Position numbers and translations under genes: made by a program
Notes under the pieces: generated by a model
Databases searched by the model: none
What the model saw: the letters and a program-made list of their open reading frames with translations, nothing else
Told to the model about the DNA's origin: nothing
In this document: piece by piece, positions 25,156-35,483 of the stretch
Position numbering within the stretch: position 1 is the stretch's first letter
How the letters are laid out: each line of letters starts with the position of its first letter
Origin: Prorocentrum cordatum
Taxonomy: Eukaryota; Sar; Dinophyceae; Prorocentrales; Prorocentraceae
Length of the DNA stretch: 64,000 nucleotides
NCBI GenBank assembly: GCA_963575745.1
Contig: CAUYUJ010003036.1
Coordinates: forward strand, 474,778 to 538,777
Direction: 5' to 3'

Positions 25156-26011
25156 GCCAGCCTGTGGAGGAGACACGGCAATGGAACTTGTGAGTGCACG
25201 TCGGTCGGAGGAAGCAGGTAAAAGCATGCAGTAGGAAGGCGGATCAGATAGCTTGTGGTCAGGCCCCCCCCCAAGAGAATGCCAGAACACAGCGAAAGTG
25301 CGGCGAGGACAGGAAGGAAGCTGGGAATCCCAGAATGACTACTTCAACGACAGGCGTGTAGTTGTGCGTAGAGTTCCGTGACTGACCAATCACGTGCAGT
25401 CATTCTGCTACAAGCCCTGTGAAAGGAGACACGACAATAGAACGTCTGAGTGCAGTCGGACCTGTGCCAGAGGAACATCCCTCAAAAACATGAGGCCCTC
25501 CGCCGGCCAAAACGAACCCAAGCCTTAGGATCACTCGAAGGTACCCCCCATGATGTCCAAGAACATCCAACAGGAACGAAGATCACCAGGGTGCCCTCGC
25601 CGAAGCGGCCTCGATCTTATACCTCGGTCCGAAGTAGGTAGGAACGTGAAGCAGAAAGGCGGATCAAGTAGATTGTGGTCGGGCCCTCCCAGAGAATAAC
25701 AATAGCACAGCAAAGGCACATCGATTGGAAGTATACTGGAGGAAATCTGGAAATCCCAGAATACCTCCAACCACGTGCGACAAGCAAGTGGTGTTTCCTT
25801 GCCACACACAAACAACTTCAACGTTCAATGCGGTGCCGATTTCTCTCTTCGAACTTCGCCGGTCGCACGATCAACATGGCAACGGGGGGGCCGGGGTGCT
25901 CACCAACCACCACTTGCTTTTCGCACAAGGCTGTACTTTCAACGACCGACGTGTAGAAGGGCGTAGGGCTTCGTGGCTGACCAACCGCGTACCGCCATCT
26001 ATTTGCGGTGC

Positions 26012-26400
26012 GCACGAGGGGATATGGGAGAGGGGGGAAGGCTTCTTGGAAGGAGGCCGCTTCTTAGAAGGCGCCGGCCTTACATCTATAGAAATGGCCC
26101 GCGCCTTCTCAAAAGCAGGGGTGCTTCCAAGGAGCATTCCCCCCTCACCCCTGGAGACCGTTTTTTTGAATCAGCGATAGCCCGGGTTATCCCGGGAGGG
26201 GGGGAGGAGGGGGCCGGCCGATAACCTACCCCTCGCGCTGCATACGCCCGCGTCCCCCCTCCCGCGGGCCTGCACAACCGGCAAGGTTAGGCTATCCTGG
26301 AGGGGGGGAGGGAGGGGGGGGCAAGCCCGATAACCCGGGCTATCGCCCGACCGTAACTAAAAACAGCCTCCTGCCCCCTCTCTGCACGTGGCCGCGACCA
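26012..26400 (+). mobile_element. CTTCTTAGAAG hairpin element, complex copy
   Basis: It contains GCTTCTTAGAAGGCGCCGGCC followed by CTATAGA, CCCGCGCCTTCTC, then two GGTTATC/GATAACC segments with long G runs. The layout is the same as in intron 5 of the Pmp-like gene, so the composite (hairpin plus GATAACC block) moves or is inherited as a unit. Confidence 0.6.
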
Positions 26401-26539
26401 GCCACGAGCCGCCCTCTCGCTGCCGCAGGGGGGGGGGGCGCCGCCGCAGGAGCGCATGATTGGGCGAGCAGGTTCCCCCCCGACCTGGACTCCTGCGGAG
26501 CGGCCCAAACACTAGAGCCCCTGGTGGCCTCGACCCTTC

Positions 26540-26715
26540 CTGCTCCTCCTCCTCCTCCTCCTCCTCCTCCTCCTCCTCCTCCCCTCCTTCCTCCTCCTCC
26601 TCCTCCTCCTCCTCCCTCCCTCCTCCTCCTCCTCCCTCCTCTCCTCCTCCTCTCTTCCCTCTCCTCCCCCTCCTCTTCTCCTCTCTCCTCCTCCTCCTCC
26701 TCCTCCTCCGCCCCC
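26540..26715 (+). repeat. CCT tract
   Basis: Interrupted CCT/CTC triplets. Confidence 0.85.
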
Positions 26716-27211
26716 TCCGTCCCCTCCACCAGCTCACCCCCTCCGCCTCCTCTGCCCCCGCCGTCGTGCTCAAAGACCACATCGCAGAACTAATTTCGAG
26801 CACCCAAAAAAAAGTGTCGAAGCAGTGTCTGCCAGGCACGCTGGCGAGGTGTCGAAGGAACATCGCCTCCCAGGGCGCGACAAGTGAATCCCTCAAGTTT
26901 GGGTGCTTTCCTGGTGCTCGAAATTCTTTCTGGTGGTCGAGGCGAAAGCAGGTCCGAACATCGTAACCTTCTTTCAGCGCCTTCGCTGGAAGCTTGCATC
27001 GCTGATGCATTCGCGACGTCGGCGATGCATCAGCCCCGTAGGCGTAAAAACATCGGGCCCCACGTCGAGTCGCATCGCCGATGTACCGGCGATGCGGCGT
27101 CATCCTCCGACCCCAGCTAAGTGTTCGGACCCATCTGGGAGGCGTAGACCATTGTTCCCGTTGCTACTTCGCTCCTTCCAAGTACCGTGGATAAGTCTGG
27201 ATGAATCTAAA

Positions 27212-27372
27212 ATTAGGTTGGACATGACCCCCTACAGGCGGACTTTGGAACAACCGATAAGAAGAAATCAGCCATTTCTCCAACATGTTGTAACAGTTTG
27301 AGGGTTGGTTTCCCGACTATTTGTTTTTACTATGTTTGAACATTCTCCCTGTAGGGGGATAGGCCCGACTGA
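27212..27372 (+). mobile_element. AAGTCGGGC element, 8-bp duplication
   Basis: AATCTAAA is repeated at 27204-27211 and 27373-27380. The duplication has no AG|G, so this copy is probably not spliced and shows insertion outside exons as well. Confidence 0.68.
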
Positions 27373-28067
27373 AATCTAAAAAAAAGCCTTCGAGAACCAG
27401 CGAGTCTCGAGCCTGTGTCGAGCGTCGGGCCGCTCCAGGGCGCTGGGGGAACGCGCCGAGATCGTTCCAGAACGCGCCAGTCTGGAGCTACTTACTCCAG
27501 ATTTCTTAATAAAAGGGAGGGGGTCTGGACCCTCCAAGACAAGCCATTTCAGACCTCCCCCGTGGGAGAACCCTCCAACACATCGTCCCCAGACCCCCCA
27601 GGCCCTCCAAGATAGCCTGGGAGAGACCCCCCCAAAAAAATGAGACCCCCTCCCTTTATTACAAAAGCTGGAGTACCCTCAGCATGGGAAGAGACGATTG
27701 AGCGACAATCTAAAACGGCTCTTACGCGAGATGGCACAGCGACCTCACGCGAAGGCTTACGCGGGCCACCAGCGCGGAAAGTTCAGTGGAGACGAGGGCG
27801 CTTACGCGCGACCTTACGCGGGCAGCTGACTTGCGAATGTCGGCGCAGGCAACCCCGTTTGTTTTTTTCCGTCGTTCACATGGCCATACTCTTTTGAAGA
27901 TCCGACGGCAATGTGTTATGTCTGCGCCGCCTCCTCCGACTCGAATCCCACGGTGCGGTTCCTAAAGGGACGTCGGCGGAAGACTTTTGAGACCGCGGCG
28001 TTGCACCTGAGACTTCGCAGTGCTACGATCCTCAATTGAGACTTCGCAGTTCTGGTGAAAACGCTAC

Positions 28068-28068
<1 letters not shown>

Positions 28069-28141
<73 letters not shown>

Positions 28142-28142
28142 C
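28069..28142 (+). repeat. GAC microsatellite
   Basis: About 24 uninterrupted ACG/GAC triplets. Confidence 0.9.
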
Positions 28143-28242
28143 TCGCGCGCGAAGCCGATCCGCCTTGAGAAAGCAGCATCACCCGTCTCAAAAACCCTTT
28201 TTCCCAAGGTCCCGTCTGGAACCGCATGGCCCCAGGGGGGCG

Positions 28243-28690
28243 CGCAAGGCGTCCCGCGCCGATCGAAGACGTCGACACCCGCGCGCACCGCCGAAAGCTT
28301 GCTCACCTGCGCCGGCGCCGCCCCCTCGTTCGACTCCCAGGCCTGGGCGGCCTGCCTGGGTTGCTCCGAGGGGATCGCCAGCTCTCGTCCACGGGCAGGC
28401 CCCCCGCCTGCCCGGCTCGCCTCCTCCGCGGAAGCATGCCGCGGGCCTCGCCACGCACCAGGCCCGCGGGGGCCTCGCGCGCGCCGGCGCTGCGCGGCCC
28501 CGCCGCCCGCTGATCGTCCGGCGGCAGGCCCCCCGCCGCCCGACGGGGGGGGGCGCCGACTCGCGCGCGCCTGGGCCGCGCTCGTGGGCGCCCGCGGGTC
28601 CGCCCTCTGGCCGGCGGGGGCGGGCCGCGCTCGCAGCGCATGCAGGCCCGCCGTCAGGCCTGATGCCGCCCGCAGCTGGGCAGGGGGAGG
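28243..28690 (-). CDS. Exon candidate, Ala/Arg-rich, disordered
   Basis: The frame reads ASGLTAGLHALRARPAPAG, then WRGPRHASAEEASRAGGGPA, GRELAIPSEQPRQAAQAWES and QVSKLSAVRAGVDVFD. The second half is varied in composition and looks coding. The island lies between a GAC tract and a GGA tract. The opposite strand is also open, so strand is not certain. Confidence 0.35.
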
Positions 28691-28727
28691 GGGAGGAAGG
28701 GGCGGAGGGGGCGGGGGCGGAGGGGAA

Positions 28728-28826
28728 GAAGGAGGAGGAGGAGGAGGAGGAGGAGGAGGAGGAGGAGGAGGAGGAGGAGGAGGAGGAGGAGGAGGAGAAG
28801 GGGGCGGAGGAGGAGGGAGGCGGCGG

Positions 28827-28861
<35 letters not shown>

Positions 28862-28900
28862 AGGGGGCGGAGGAGGAGGGGACGGAGAGAGAGAGAGCTG
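28728..28900 (+). repeat. GGA tract with GA run
   Basis: GGA triplets interrupted by AGAGAGAGAGAG near 28830-28855. Confidence 0.88.
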
Positions 28901-29890
28901 CGAGAGAGGTCGGACGGCCCCGCGAGGCGCAGCCTTGCGGGAGGCGCGCCTCGGCGCTCGGCGTGCCGGCCTCAGGCCGCGCCCGTGGCGCCCTGCTGGT
29001 CGGGGCCCTCCAGCACTGCGGGGAGCTGCCGGGGGGGGGGAGGGGCCGGCTCTGTCGGGCCTGGCGAGGAGGGGGATATCGGCGGTGGACAAACCTCCCT
29101 TTAGTAAACCTCCCTTCAGGGAGAACGGCCTGGGACCGAAACCGACGGACCTGGACACGCAAAAGTGACGGCCGCGACGCCCTCTCGCGAACCGAAAACG
29201 GCCAATTCCTCAATCGACGCGTCAGGGTAGGAGGTCTGTCCACCTCCGAGGATGGCAAAGGGAGGGTCTGAGAATCAGCTCACGTATAGCTGATTTTCCC
29301 GGCGCCTCTTCCGGCGCCGGAGGGGGCCACGTATCGAGGAGTGGGCCCCTCGGTGGGGCTGGAACCAGCTGCACGCAGCAGATTTCGTGATCCCCCCTTT
29401 CCCTATCCCCCCTTTTCGTTCGGCCCTGAGGGGGGTACTGGGGCATGGGATAAGGAACCCTTAGATAAGGAATCCAGGGTCTGGACGCCAGCGGAACGCC
29501 AATCGTGGATCGGCCATGGGTATCACCGCCGCACTCACTGGATAAGGAATCCTGCAGGCTCTGGCGCCTTCTGAGACTCCTCCTTCACAAACGCCTCCAC
29601 CGTAACATCCAGCGGGACTAAGCGATGCATCCCCGATAGATCGGCGATCACCCCCTGTGTGCAGGGTGGGCTCTTGGGCCCCTCTTGGCGATCCGTCCCT
29701 GAGCCGGTGGTTTTCGGGCCGTAGCTCCGCTCTCCGGCGGCCGTTCGGGACGACCTGGGCACCCCAGAAATGCTTTCTCGGCGAGGCGCAGCCGCTGAAA
29801 AAAAAACACCTCGAGGCTGGCCACCCGCCGCAACCGTCGACAAAAGCCCGAACACCTCGAGCCCGGAACGCTCCCCCCCTGCGCCGATCT

Positions 29891-29995
29891 CCCCCCTGGC
29901 GTTGCACCACGCCGCCCACCGGCGCCCGCGCTCGGTCGGGCCGCCCGGTCGACCAGCTCCACCTCCAGGCCGGCGCCCTGTGCGCCCGGCGGGGG
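29891..29995 (-). CDS. Small exon candidate GAGLEVELVDRAA
   Basis: The frame gives PPGAQGAGLEVELVDRAARP within a GC-rich island between repeats. No homology is evident; boundaries uncertain. Confidence 0.3.
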
Positions 29996-30139
29996 CGTGA
30001 GGCGCGGGGGCGCGAGGCGAGGGCTCGCCTTCGCGGCCCGCGGCCTCGCCTTTACGGCCTCATGGGGGAGCCAACAAAAATGCCGATGTGCCGCGCAGCG
30101 AGGCACGAGCCGGAGTGCCGCTGCATGGGAAGGGGCCAA

Positions 30140-30310
30140 TGGGTTCCTCAGAGTCTCCACGAAGCTCCTGTCGGGCCCCCAAAAGGTCCCAGGAAGCCCC
30201 CCCAAGGCCACAGGAAGGCCACAGGAAGCCCCCAAAAGGTCCCAGGAAGGCCACAGGAAGCCCATCGAAGGCTCCCAGGAAATTCCCAGAAGGCCAACCG
30301 AGGGCCTCGG
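30140..30310 (+). repeat. CCCCAAAAGGTCCCAGGAAG minisatellite
   Basis: Short units of CCCAAAAGGTCCCAGGAAG and GCCACAGGAAG alternate. Confidence 0.7.
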
Positions 30311-30937
30311 GAGGCCTACTCGTTTCCTCCTTCCTCCTCTTCCACCTCATCACCCTCTTCTTTCTCCTCCTCCATCATCTCGCTCTCCCAAGCGTTCCCC
30401 CATTGGGTTCTACAACAGCTGGGGGAAGCACAGTGTCCCATACCACGAATCCTAAGACCTCTCCTGGGGAGCTTGCTGACCAGGATTTCCAGGAATGCCC
30501 AGCCGTGCCGACGAGATTCCTCACAGGAGGCCCAAGAAGGCGAAATCGGGGGGAAGGTGACGGTATCGAATTGTTGGTCCGTGCCTCGTCTCATCTTCGG
30601 TTGGCCTCCTGAACGGACTTGTATGGGACGCGCAGAAACATACTAATACTATATGTCCGCCTTGGAGGCGCGCGTCCGACCCGAAGATATAGTATACCCA
30701 TCTTGTGGTAGATCTTTTCCCGAGCGGTGTGGCCAGAAAGCGCCCGCCACGACGCATATACTATAAGATTTCTCGGTGCGCGCGTCCCCCCCGGGGTGGG
30801 CGACGCACATCTAGTATAAGTATGTTGGGGTGACGCCGATAGTCGCCACGGCTGGATTCGCCTCGAAATCCTGGCCCGAACGCATCCTGGGAGCGGCCTG
30901 GGCAGCAGTGGCATCGGTGCAGCTTCCTCCTCTGGGC

Positions 30938-30997
30938 CTCGAGGGCGCCCTCGTGCACCCAGCCGGTGACGACCCCGCCGCCGCCCTCGACGCGCAC
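30938..30997 (-). CDS. Small exon candidate VRVEGGGGVVTGWVHE
   Basis: The sequence after GTGCGAG|GTG reads VRVEGGGGVVTGWVHEGALE and ends GAG|GCC, both standard boundaries in this window. It lies between a GGA tract and a dispersed repeat. It is codon-like but short. Confidence 0.4.
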
Positions 30998-31049
30998 CTC
31001 GCACTGTTTTTGCCGTCGGCAGAGCGCCGTGGCCGAGAGAGGGTGGGGA

Positions 31050-31290
31050 GGAGGGGGAGCAGGGGGAGGAGGAGGAGGAGAAGCAGGGGGAGGAGGAGGA
31101 GGAGGAGGAGGAGGAGGAGGAGGAGGAGGAGGAGGAGGAGGAGGAGGCAGAGGAGGAGGAGGAGGAGCAGAGGAGGAGGAGGAGGTGGAGGAGGAGGAGG
31201 AAAAGGAGAAAGATGAGGGAGGAGGATTAGGAGGAGGAGGAGGAGGAGGAGGAGGAGGAGGAGGAGGAGGATTCGAGGGAGGAGGAGCAG
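31050..31290 (+). repeat. GGA tract
   Basis: GGA triplets with GCA and GTG interruptions. Confidence 0.88.
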
Positions 31291-31413
31291 GAGGAGGTGG
31301 ATTAGGCGCAGGGGGGCGGAGGCGGTGGAGGGAGGGGGGGTGGAGGGAAGGGAGGGACGGAGGGAGGAGCGAAGAGCAGGAGAGGGCTGAAGGCCGAAGG
31401 CGTGAAAGTCAGG

Positions 31414-31747
31414 TCACTGCCAGGCGACGCCGCACGGGAGAATAAGGAACCGAACTCTACACACCGACGCTTTTTCCGGCGCTGCATTGAAATCAAATTC
31501 GCACAGGAGACAGGATCCTGATGTATACGGGATCCTGGGCTGGAAAAACAGCCCGCCACTGGCAGTGTGTATGTGCTCCAGCCTCCCATGATGGGCGTGT
31601 TGTCCACCACCACCACCATAAGTTGGAGGGGAATAGGATCCTCCTCCTCCTCCTCCTCCTCCTCCTCCTCCTGCTTCTCCTCCTCCTGCTCCTCCTTCCT
31701 CCTCCAACTTATGGTGGTGGTGGTGGAAAACAGGCTCCAGCCTCCCA
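31414..31747 (-). CDS. Exon candidate interrupted by a 159-bp intron-like element
   Basis: Two minus-strand stretches, SQRLAPRSGGLPGRLE (before) and HIHTASGGLFFQPRIPYTSG...CLLCEFDFN (after), are in the same frame once the segment between 14-bp direct repeats (31575-31588 and 31734-31747, GCTCCAGCCTCCCA) is removed with one repeat copy. Excision at GGGAG|GC fits a GC-AG intron. The product is not recognised. Confidence 0.4.
31604..31726 (+). mobile_element. Inverted-repeat element with CCACCACCATAAGTTGGAGG ends
   Basis: A perfect 26-bp inverted repeat (31604-31629 and 31701-31726) flanks a TCC tract. The 14-bp direct repeats outside it could be a target duplication. The arrangement suggests a small non-autonomous element that became an intron. 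Confidence 0.6.
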
Positions 31748-31962
31748 GGGAGGCCCCCGCTCCGCGGGGCCAGACGCTGCGACAGGCGGGGCCCATCAGG
31801 GTGAGGCCGCGGGCCGCCGGGCCAGCCGGGGAGGCCCTCCGCGGCGCTGCCCGCCGACCACGTCCAGGCCTTTGGGCAGGGCCCCGCCTTCCCAAGCCGA
31901 GTCCGAGTGTGGCGGCACCGTGCACGTCGCTCCTTGCTGATCGTGCTCGTCTCTCATTTAAA

Positions 31963-32135
31963 GGGGAACTGGGACGCGCAAAGAAATAGACACAACGAAC
32001 CAGGTTCCCCCATATCTTCCCACATGTTCTGGGTTGCTGTCTTCCCCCCACGTCCCATATTTTCGCATCTTTCTGGGGAATCGACGATTACTTGTGTCTG
32101 TGTTTTTTCCCCTCCTGATAATTGTGCTCGTTTCT
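31963..32135 (+). mobile_element. T-rich element with GGGGAATCGACGATTA motif
   Basis: This is one of five copies (about 5737-5895, 8735-8880, 20830-20965, 31963-32135, 37163-37330) sharing CTTCCCCCC-C--CCCATATTTT, CTGGGGAATCGACGATTA and TTGTGTCTGTGTG. The best-placed copy lies inside intron 10 of the Pmp-like gene. Confidence 0.65.
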
Positions 32136-32289
32136 GATTGTTCCTGGCCCCCTAATGGCCAGGAAGAGGCCCAGGATAGAACAATTGAAACTGAAAAGAT
32201 CTTGGCCCCCCAAATAAGGACTTTCGAATAATTAGAAAAGAACAATGTGTAGGCACCCAGCCGAACAACCGATTGACTGTGACAGCAAA

Positions 32290-32434
32290 GGCGCGCTCGC
32301 TCAGGGGCTGTGGTGGCACCGTCGAGGGTCCTCCAGGTCTCTTGCACTAGCGCGTCGACGACCACCTGCCTGTCCGCCGTCCCGACCTGATGTGCAGACT
32401 TGCAGATGTTCAACAGCATGTCGCCCACGTACTT
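32290..32434 (-). CDS. Exon candidate KYVGDMLLNICKSAHQ
   Basis: After GTTGAG|AAG the frame reads KYVGDMLLNICKSAHQVGTA, DRQVVVDALVQETWRTLDG, then ATTAPERARL. It is helical-looking, non-repetitive and in phase 0 with the preceding candidate. The 3' boundary is not defined. Not recognised as a known domain. Confidence 0.5.
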
Positions 32435-32487
32435 CTCAACTGAACTTCCGGATAATGGATACCACGAGCTTCCTCCCAACGGCCTAC

Positions 32488-32683
32488 TCTTGCGGATGCC
32501 ATGACAATGGACACTCTCTAACAATCCGATCATTGACTTAAACATGCATCACACGTATGTAAAACATGTTCTAAACATTTTTCAGACGTGTTTTTAAGAT
32601 TCAAAAACATGCTTGAAACATGCGTTTGACTTTAGGAAATGATTTGGCAGCATGCTTCCTCTCCATTAACCGACTTCCACAAG
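32488..32683 (+). mobile_element. ACATGTT-rich inverted-repeat element, likely intron
   Basis: The termini (GGCTTGTGGA type) are inverted, the interior is AT-rich with many ACATGTT/AACATG words. A second copy in the opposite orientation is at about 23466-23667. It sits exactly between two exon candidates. Confidence 0.65.
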
Positions 32684-32693
32684 CCTACTCGAC

Positions 32694-32870
32694 CTCCTGC
32701 CTCAGGCGTTTCACCATGCCGTCGTCGTCAGGCTCAAGCTCGATCGGCGGCGTGTTGGGATCCTCCCGGGCCGCGTCACGGCCTCCGGGATACTCCCCCT
32801 CCTCCCCCTCCTGGAAGAGCGTCTCCTTTGAGTGCTTGATACCTTTGCCCGAGACGTCCCTTCCAGCCTC
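32694..32870 (-). CDS. Exon candidate, charged C-terminal-type region
   Basis: The frame contains GKGIKHSKETLFQEGEEGEY and PPIELEPDDDGMVKRLRQE. At CAGGAG|GTCGAGTAG a GT donor overlaps an in-frame stop; the sequence after it is an inverted-repeat element. Splicing to GTTGAG|AAGTAC at 32434 keeps frame (RQE-KYVGDM). The alternative is that translation ends at the TAG. Confidence 0.5.
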
Positions 32871-33039
32871 CTCACCGGAAGCCATCCAAAAAACTTCCTT
32901 GCCCACAAAGCGGCTCCGAGTGGTCCGCGATCTCCGTGGCCAGGCTGCTGCTGCTGAGGCCGTTCGCCCAGCGACGCCTGGTCAATCCAGGCACTTGGGG
33001 CGCAGGGCAGATTGGCCCGACATCCTCTTGTAAATATTG

Positions 33040-33349
33040 GGAGAGTCCCGGGCGGCCTGGCCGTTTCAGCTTTCGCCTTCGATCTCCCCGTGAAAAAGCT
33101 CGAAGAATCCTCAGCGGCCTGTTCATTCGAGCTCTCGCCCCCGTCCTTTTTTTCCAAAAGGTCGACGCTGCAGAAATACACCAAGTCCTCCCCTCGCACC
33201 AGCTTCACGCTAGCCTCGTGCAGACGGTCGTCGGTCCACTCATTCACCCCTTCGTCCTGGAACTCGGTGGAGCTCGCAACCATCACATTCGTGATGCAGG
33301 TCTCCTCGATCGGCTGCCCGACGACGTCGAACAAATTTCCAATTTCCAC
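33040..33349 (-). CDS. Exon candidate, acidic soluble region (unknown)
   Basis: The frame reads VEIGNLFDVVGQPIEETCIT, VNEWTDDRLHEASVKLVRG, DLVYFCSVDLLEKKDGG and then an acidic/Ser-rich stretch. This is non-repetitive and codon-like. It may be the cytoplasmic continuation of the Pmp-like gene, since it lies downstream on the same strand. I could not find an acceptor in the phase required by exon 13, so at least one exon is missing or it is another gene. Confidence 0.5.
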
Positions 33350-33386
33350 GCGGCCTCGCCCTCGCAGTCGTTGAAAAGGTAGCGCT

Positions 33387-33987
33387 CTATCCCTCCCTCC
33401 ACAACTGTTGGTGTCTGTTGTCCTGCTTCCGCTTCTGGCCGTCCTTCTTCCCGACATGTATCATGGATTTCCTCGTCCCGTACTCATGCCACTCCTTGGC
33501 CTTGTCCCGCTTGGCCTTGCTGGGTTGGCTGCGATACACCTTCGGCGCCTGCAGCTGGCGGTTCGCCCTCGCACCGCTGGTCTCGTCCGAGCCCTCCGAC
33601 ACGTCCGACGCGGGCGGGTCCTTGTTCGGCCTGGTAATTCCCGCCGAACTGGGCTGGCGGCGATCCCGTGGCGACTCCGACTGCGATTCCTCTCGTGCTG
33701 CTCCTCCTTCTCATCCTCCATGCCGTCGTGCCGCTTACGCCACACAGCTTGCAGACTTGCAGCTGCATGCCCGCGTTCACTGGTATGAGGAGCGGCTGCC
33801 GCGCCATCTCGGGGGCCTCGGACTCGGCCTCCCCCTGGCGCAGCCGCTGGACGAGCCCTCCATTGGCCTGCGTCACGATGCTCGTCAGGAGCGCCTGCAT
33901 GCCCGTCCGCATGGCGTCGGGCACCGCCTCACCCCCCCCCCCTCCCCTGGAGTCGGGCCACATCGGCGGACCAAAGTGTCCCCCCAC
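33387..33987 (-). CDS. Possible Cys-containing protein fragment
   Basis: One frame reads MQALLTSIVTQANGGLVQRL, RQGEAESEAPEMARQPLLIP, MQLQVCKLCGVSGTTAW; another (33387-33602) reads KVYRSQPSKAKRDKAKEWHE, YGTRKSMIHVGKKDGQKRKQ. CKLCG is a possible half zinc knuckle. The frame change between them suggests a splice or decay. It could belong to the adjoining retroelement debris. Confidence 0.35.
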
Positions 33988-34788
33988 CCTTTCGGTCCCA
34001 ACGAGCGCGCCGAAACAGATGGAAATCTATGATGAAGGCCTCCCGGGCCTCCATGGGGGCCCAAGAGAGCCCCAGGACGGTTCAATGCAGCTTCCCCCAC
34101 CACGGCCCAAGGACAGCACCGCCGCAGAAGAAAAGCACCGTGAAATCGGATGCTTCCTTCGCGCCGAGACGGGCTCGCACGTCGCCGCGGCATGCGCACC
34201 AGCGCTCTGCAATCTGGGGGGGGGTGGCAGGACCACGCAACGCAGCCCGCGCGCCCGCTCGCTGGAGCCCCAGACGAAGCGGCGAGGAGGAGAAGGACGA
34301 GGAGGAGGAGGAGGCGGAGGAGGGGGGAGGGGAAGGGAGGAGGGGGGGAAGGGAGGAGGGGGGGAAGGGAGGAGGGGGGAGGGGGAGGGAAGATTTGTGT
34401 AAACAAAGACCTGCGCCCAGATTCAACGGGCGACTGGCAAACACCCTCCTTGGCGCTGGACCCACACTGACAAATTGACCTGCGTGTCAGGTCTCCCGTG
34501 TGAGCCAGAATGTCGTCAACATCTGCCAGTTCGAGATTAAACCGCATGAGGGCCAGTCCCTGCTGAGTAATGAATGCCTTATGACAGGAAGATGACAGAA
34601 AGACGCTCAGAAAGATGCTCAATCACAGCGAAGCCCTGGGTCATGCCTCCACTTTGTCACCCTCTGTCTGAAACTTCTTCGGATGCTTACCCTTGCAGAT
34701 GAGCTCCCAGTTATCAAGAGTGTGGCGAGTCTGGACGAGGGCAAGCCTGTGGTAGCCCTCGATTCACATCTACACTTCGGACAGACCG

Positions 34789-35220
34789 TCAAGTGCGCGC
34801 AGTCACTGCACTCCAGAGACCTGCAAATACGGTTGGGCGCCCTGAGAGGGGCACTATCGAGCCCATGCGTCTCAAAGCAAACACAAGGCGCTGGGGGAAT
34901 CGTTCCCCTCTGGACTCGATTCCATTTCCCACACTAGAACCACCTGCGCAGCCACTCCCACTCGTGCCCTGTAGGGGGGGGGGAACCTCAGGACGTGCAT
35001 GGCGAGGGGGACGGACCAACTGAACCTCGGACAAGTCCAGCCGCGGCCACAGTGCGAGCAGCGCGGCCGCCAAGTTGCAAGCCTGCCTTGAGACCTTGAT
35101 CCTACGCCCAAGCTCCTCTTCCGCCTTGGGAGACCACGGCGCATGCATCGCAGCTCCAACTCTCGCGGCGGAATCGGCGGCCTCGTTTCCAAGCCGCCTC
35201 CGCCGCTCAGAACACTCCAA
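34789..35220 (-). pseudogene. RNase H tail of a retroelement (fragment)
   Basis: The frame contains RRRLGNEAADSAARVGAAMH followed by PKAEEELGRRIKVSRQACNL. GNEAAD(S)AAR(V)GA is the C-terminal signature of type I RNase H domains in non-LTR retroelements. The upstream catalytic residues are absent. Just below, another frame reads NRICRSLECSDCAHLTVCPK, a Cys-rich tail. It is probably a broken non-LTR element beside exon 13. Confidence 0.55.
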
Positions 35221-35296
35221 GCCCTCCTCCCGTCAGCGCAGAGGGGGGATGGGGGCGGGGGAGGGGAAGGAGGAGGAATGAGGGTGGAACGTGCAC

Positions 35297-35483
35297 CTCG
35301 TACAGGGGCGCGGAGCGGCGCAGGACGGCGACGGCGAGGCCAGCCTCCAGCGGCACCTTGTCGGGGCAGGCGCACCGCCAGCCCGAGCAGTGCTTGCGGG
35401 AGCCGAGGTGGAACGCCAGCCTCCGCAGGCAGGTGACCAGGGGCCCGCAGCTGGTGCGCGCAGGGTCGGGCGGCGAGGCGTGC
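35297..35483 (-). CDS. Pmp-like gene, exon 13 of model
   Basis: This 187-nt exon (phase 2 in, 0 out) follows a strong pyrimidine-rich acceptor, TTGTTCCTCCAG|G, and ends TACGAG|GTGCAC (GT donor). It encodes [20 protein letters not shown], then [20 protein letters not shown]. No stop is reached, so the gene continues, possibly into the exon candidates at 32.3-33.35 kb. Confidence 0.7.

Noticed and set aside
28036-29271. Frames of 290-410 codons over GAC and GGA tracts
   Set aside because: Mostly repeat translation; only the 28243-28690 minus-strand part is kept as an exon candidate.
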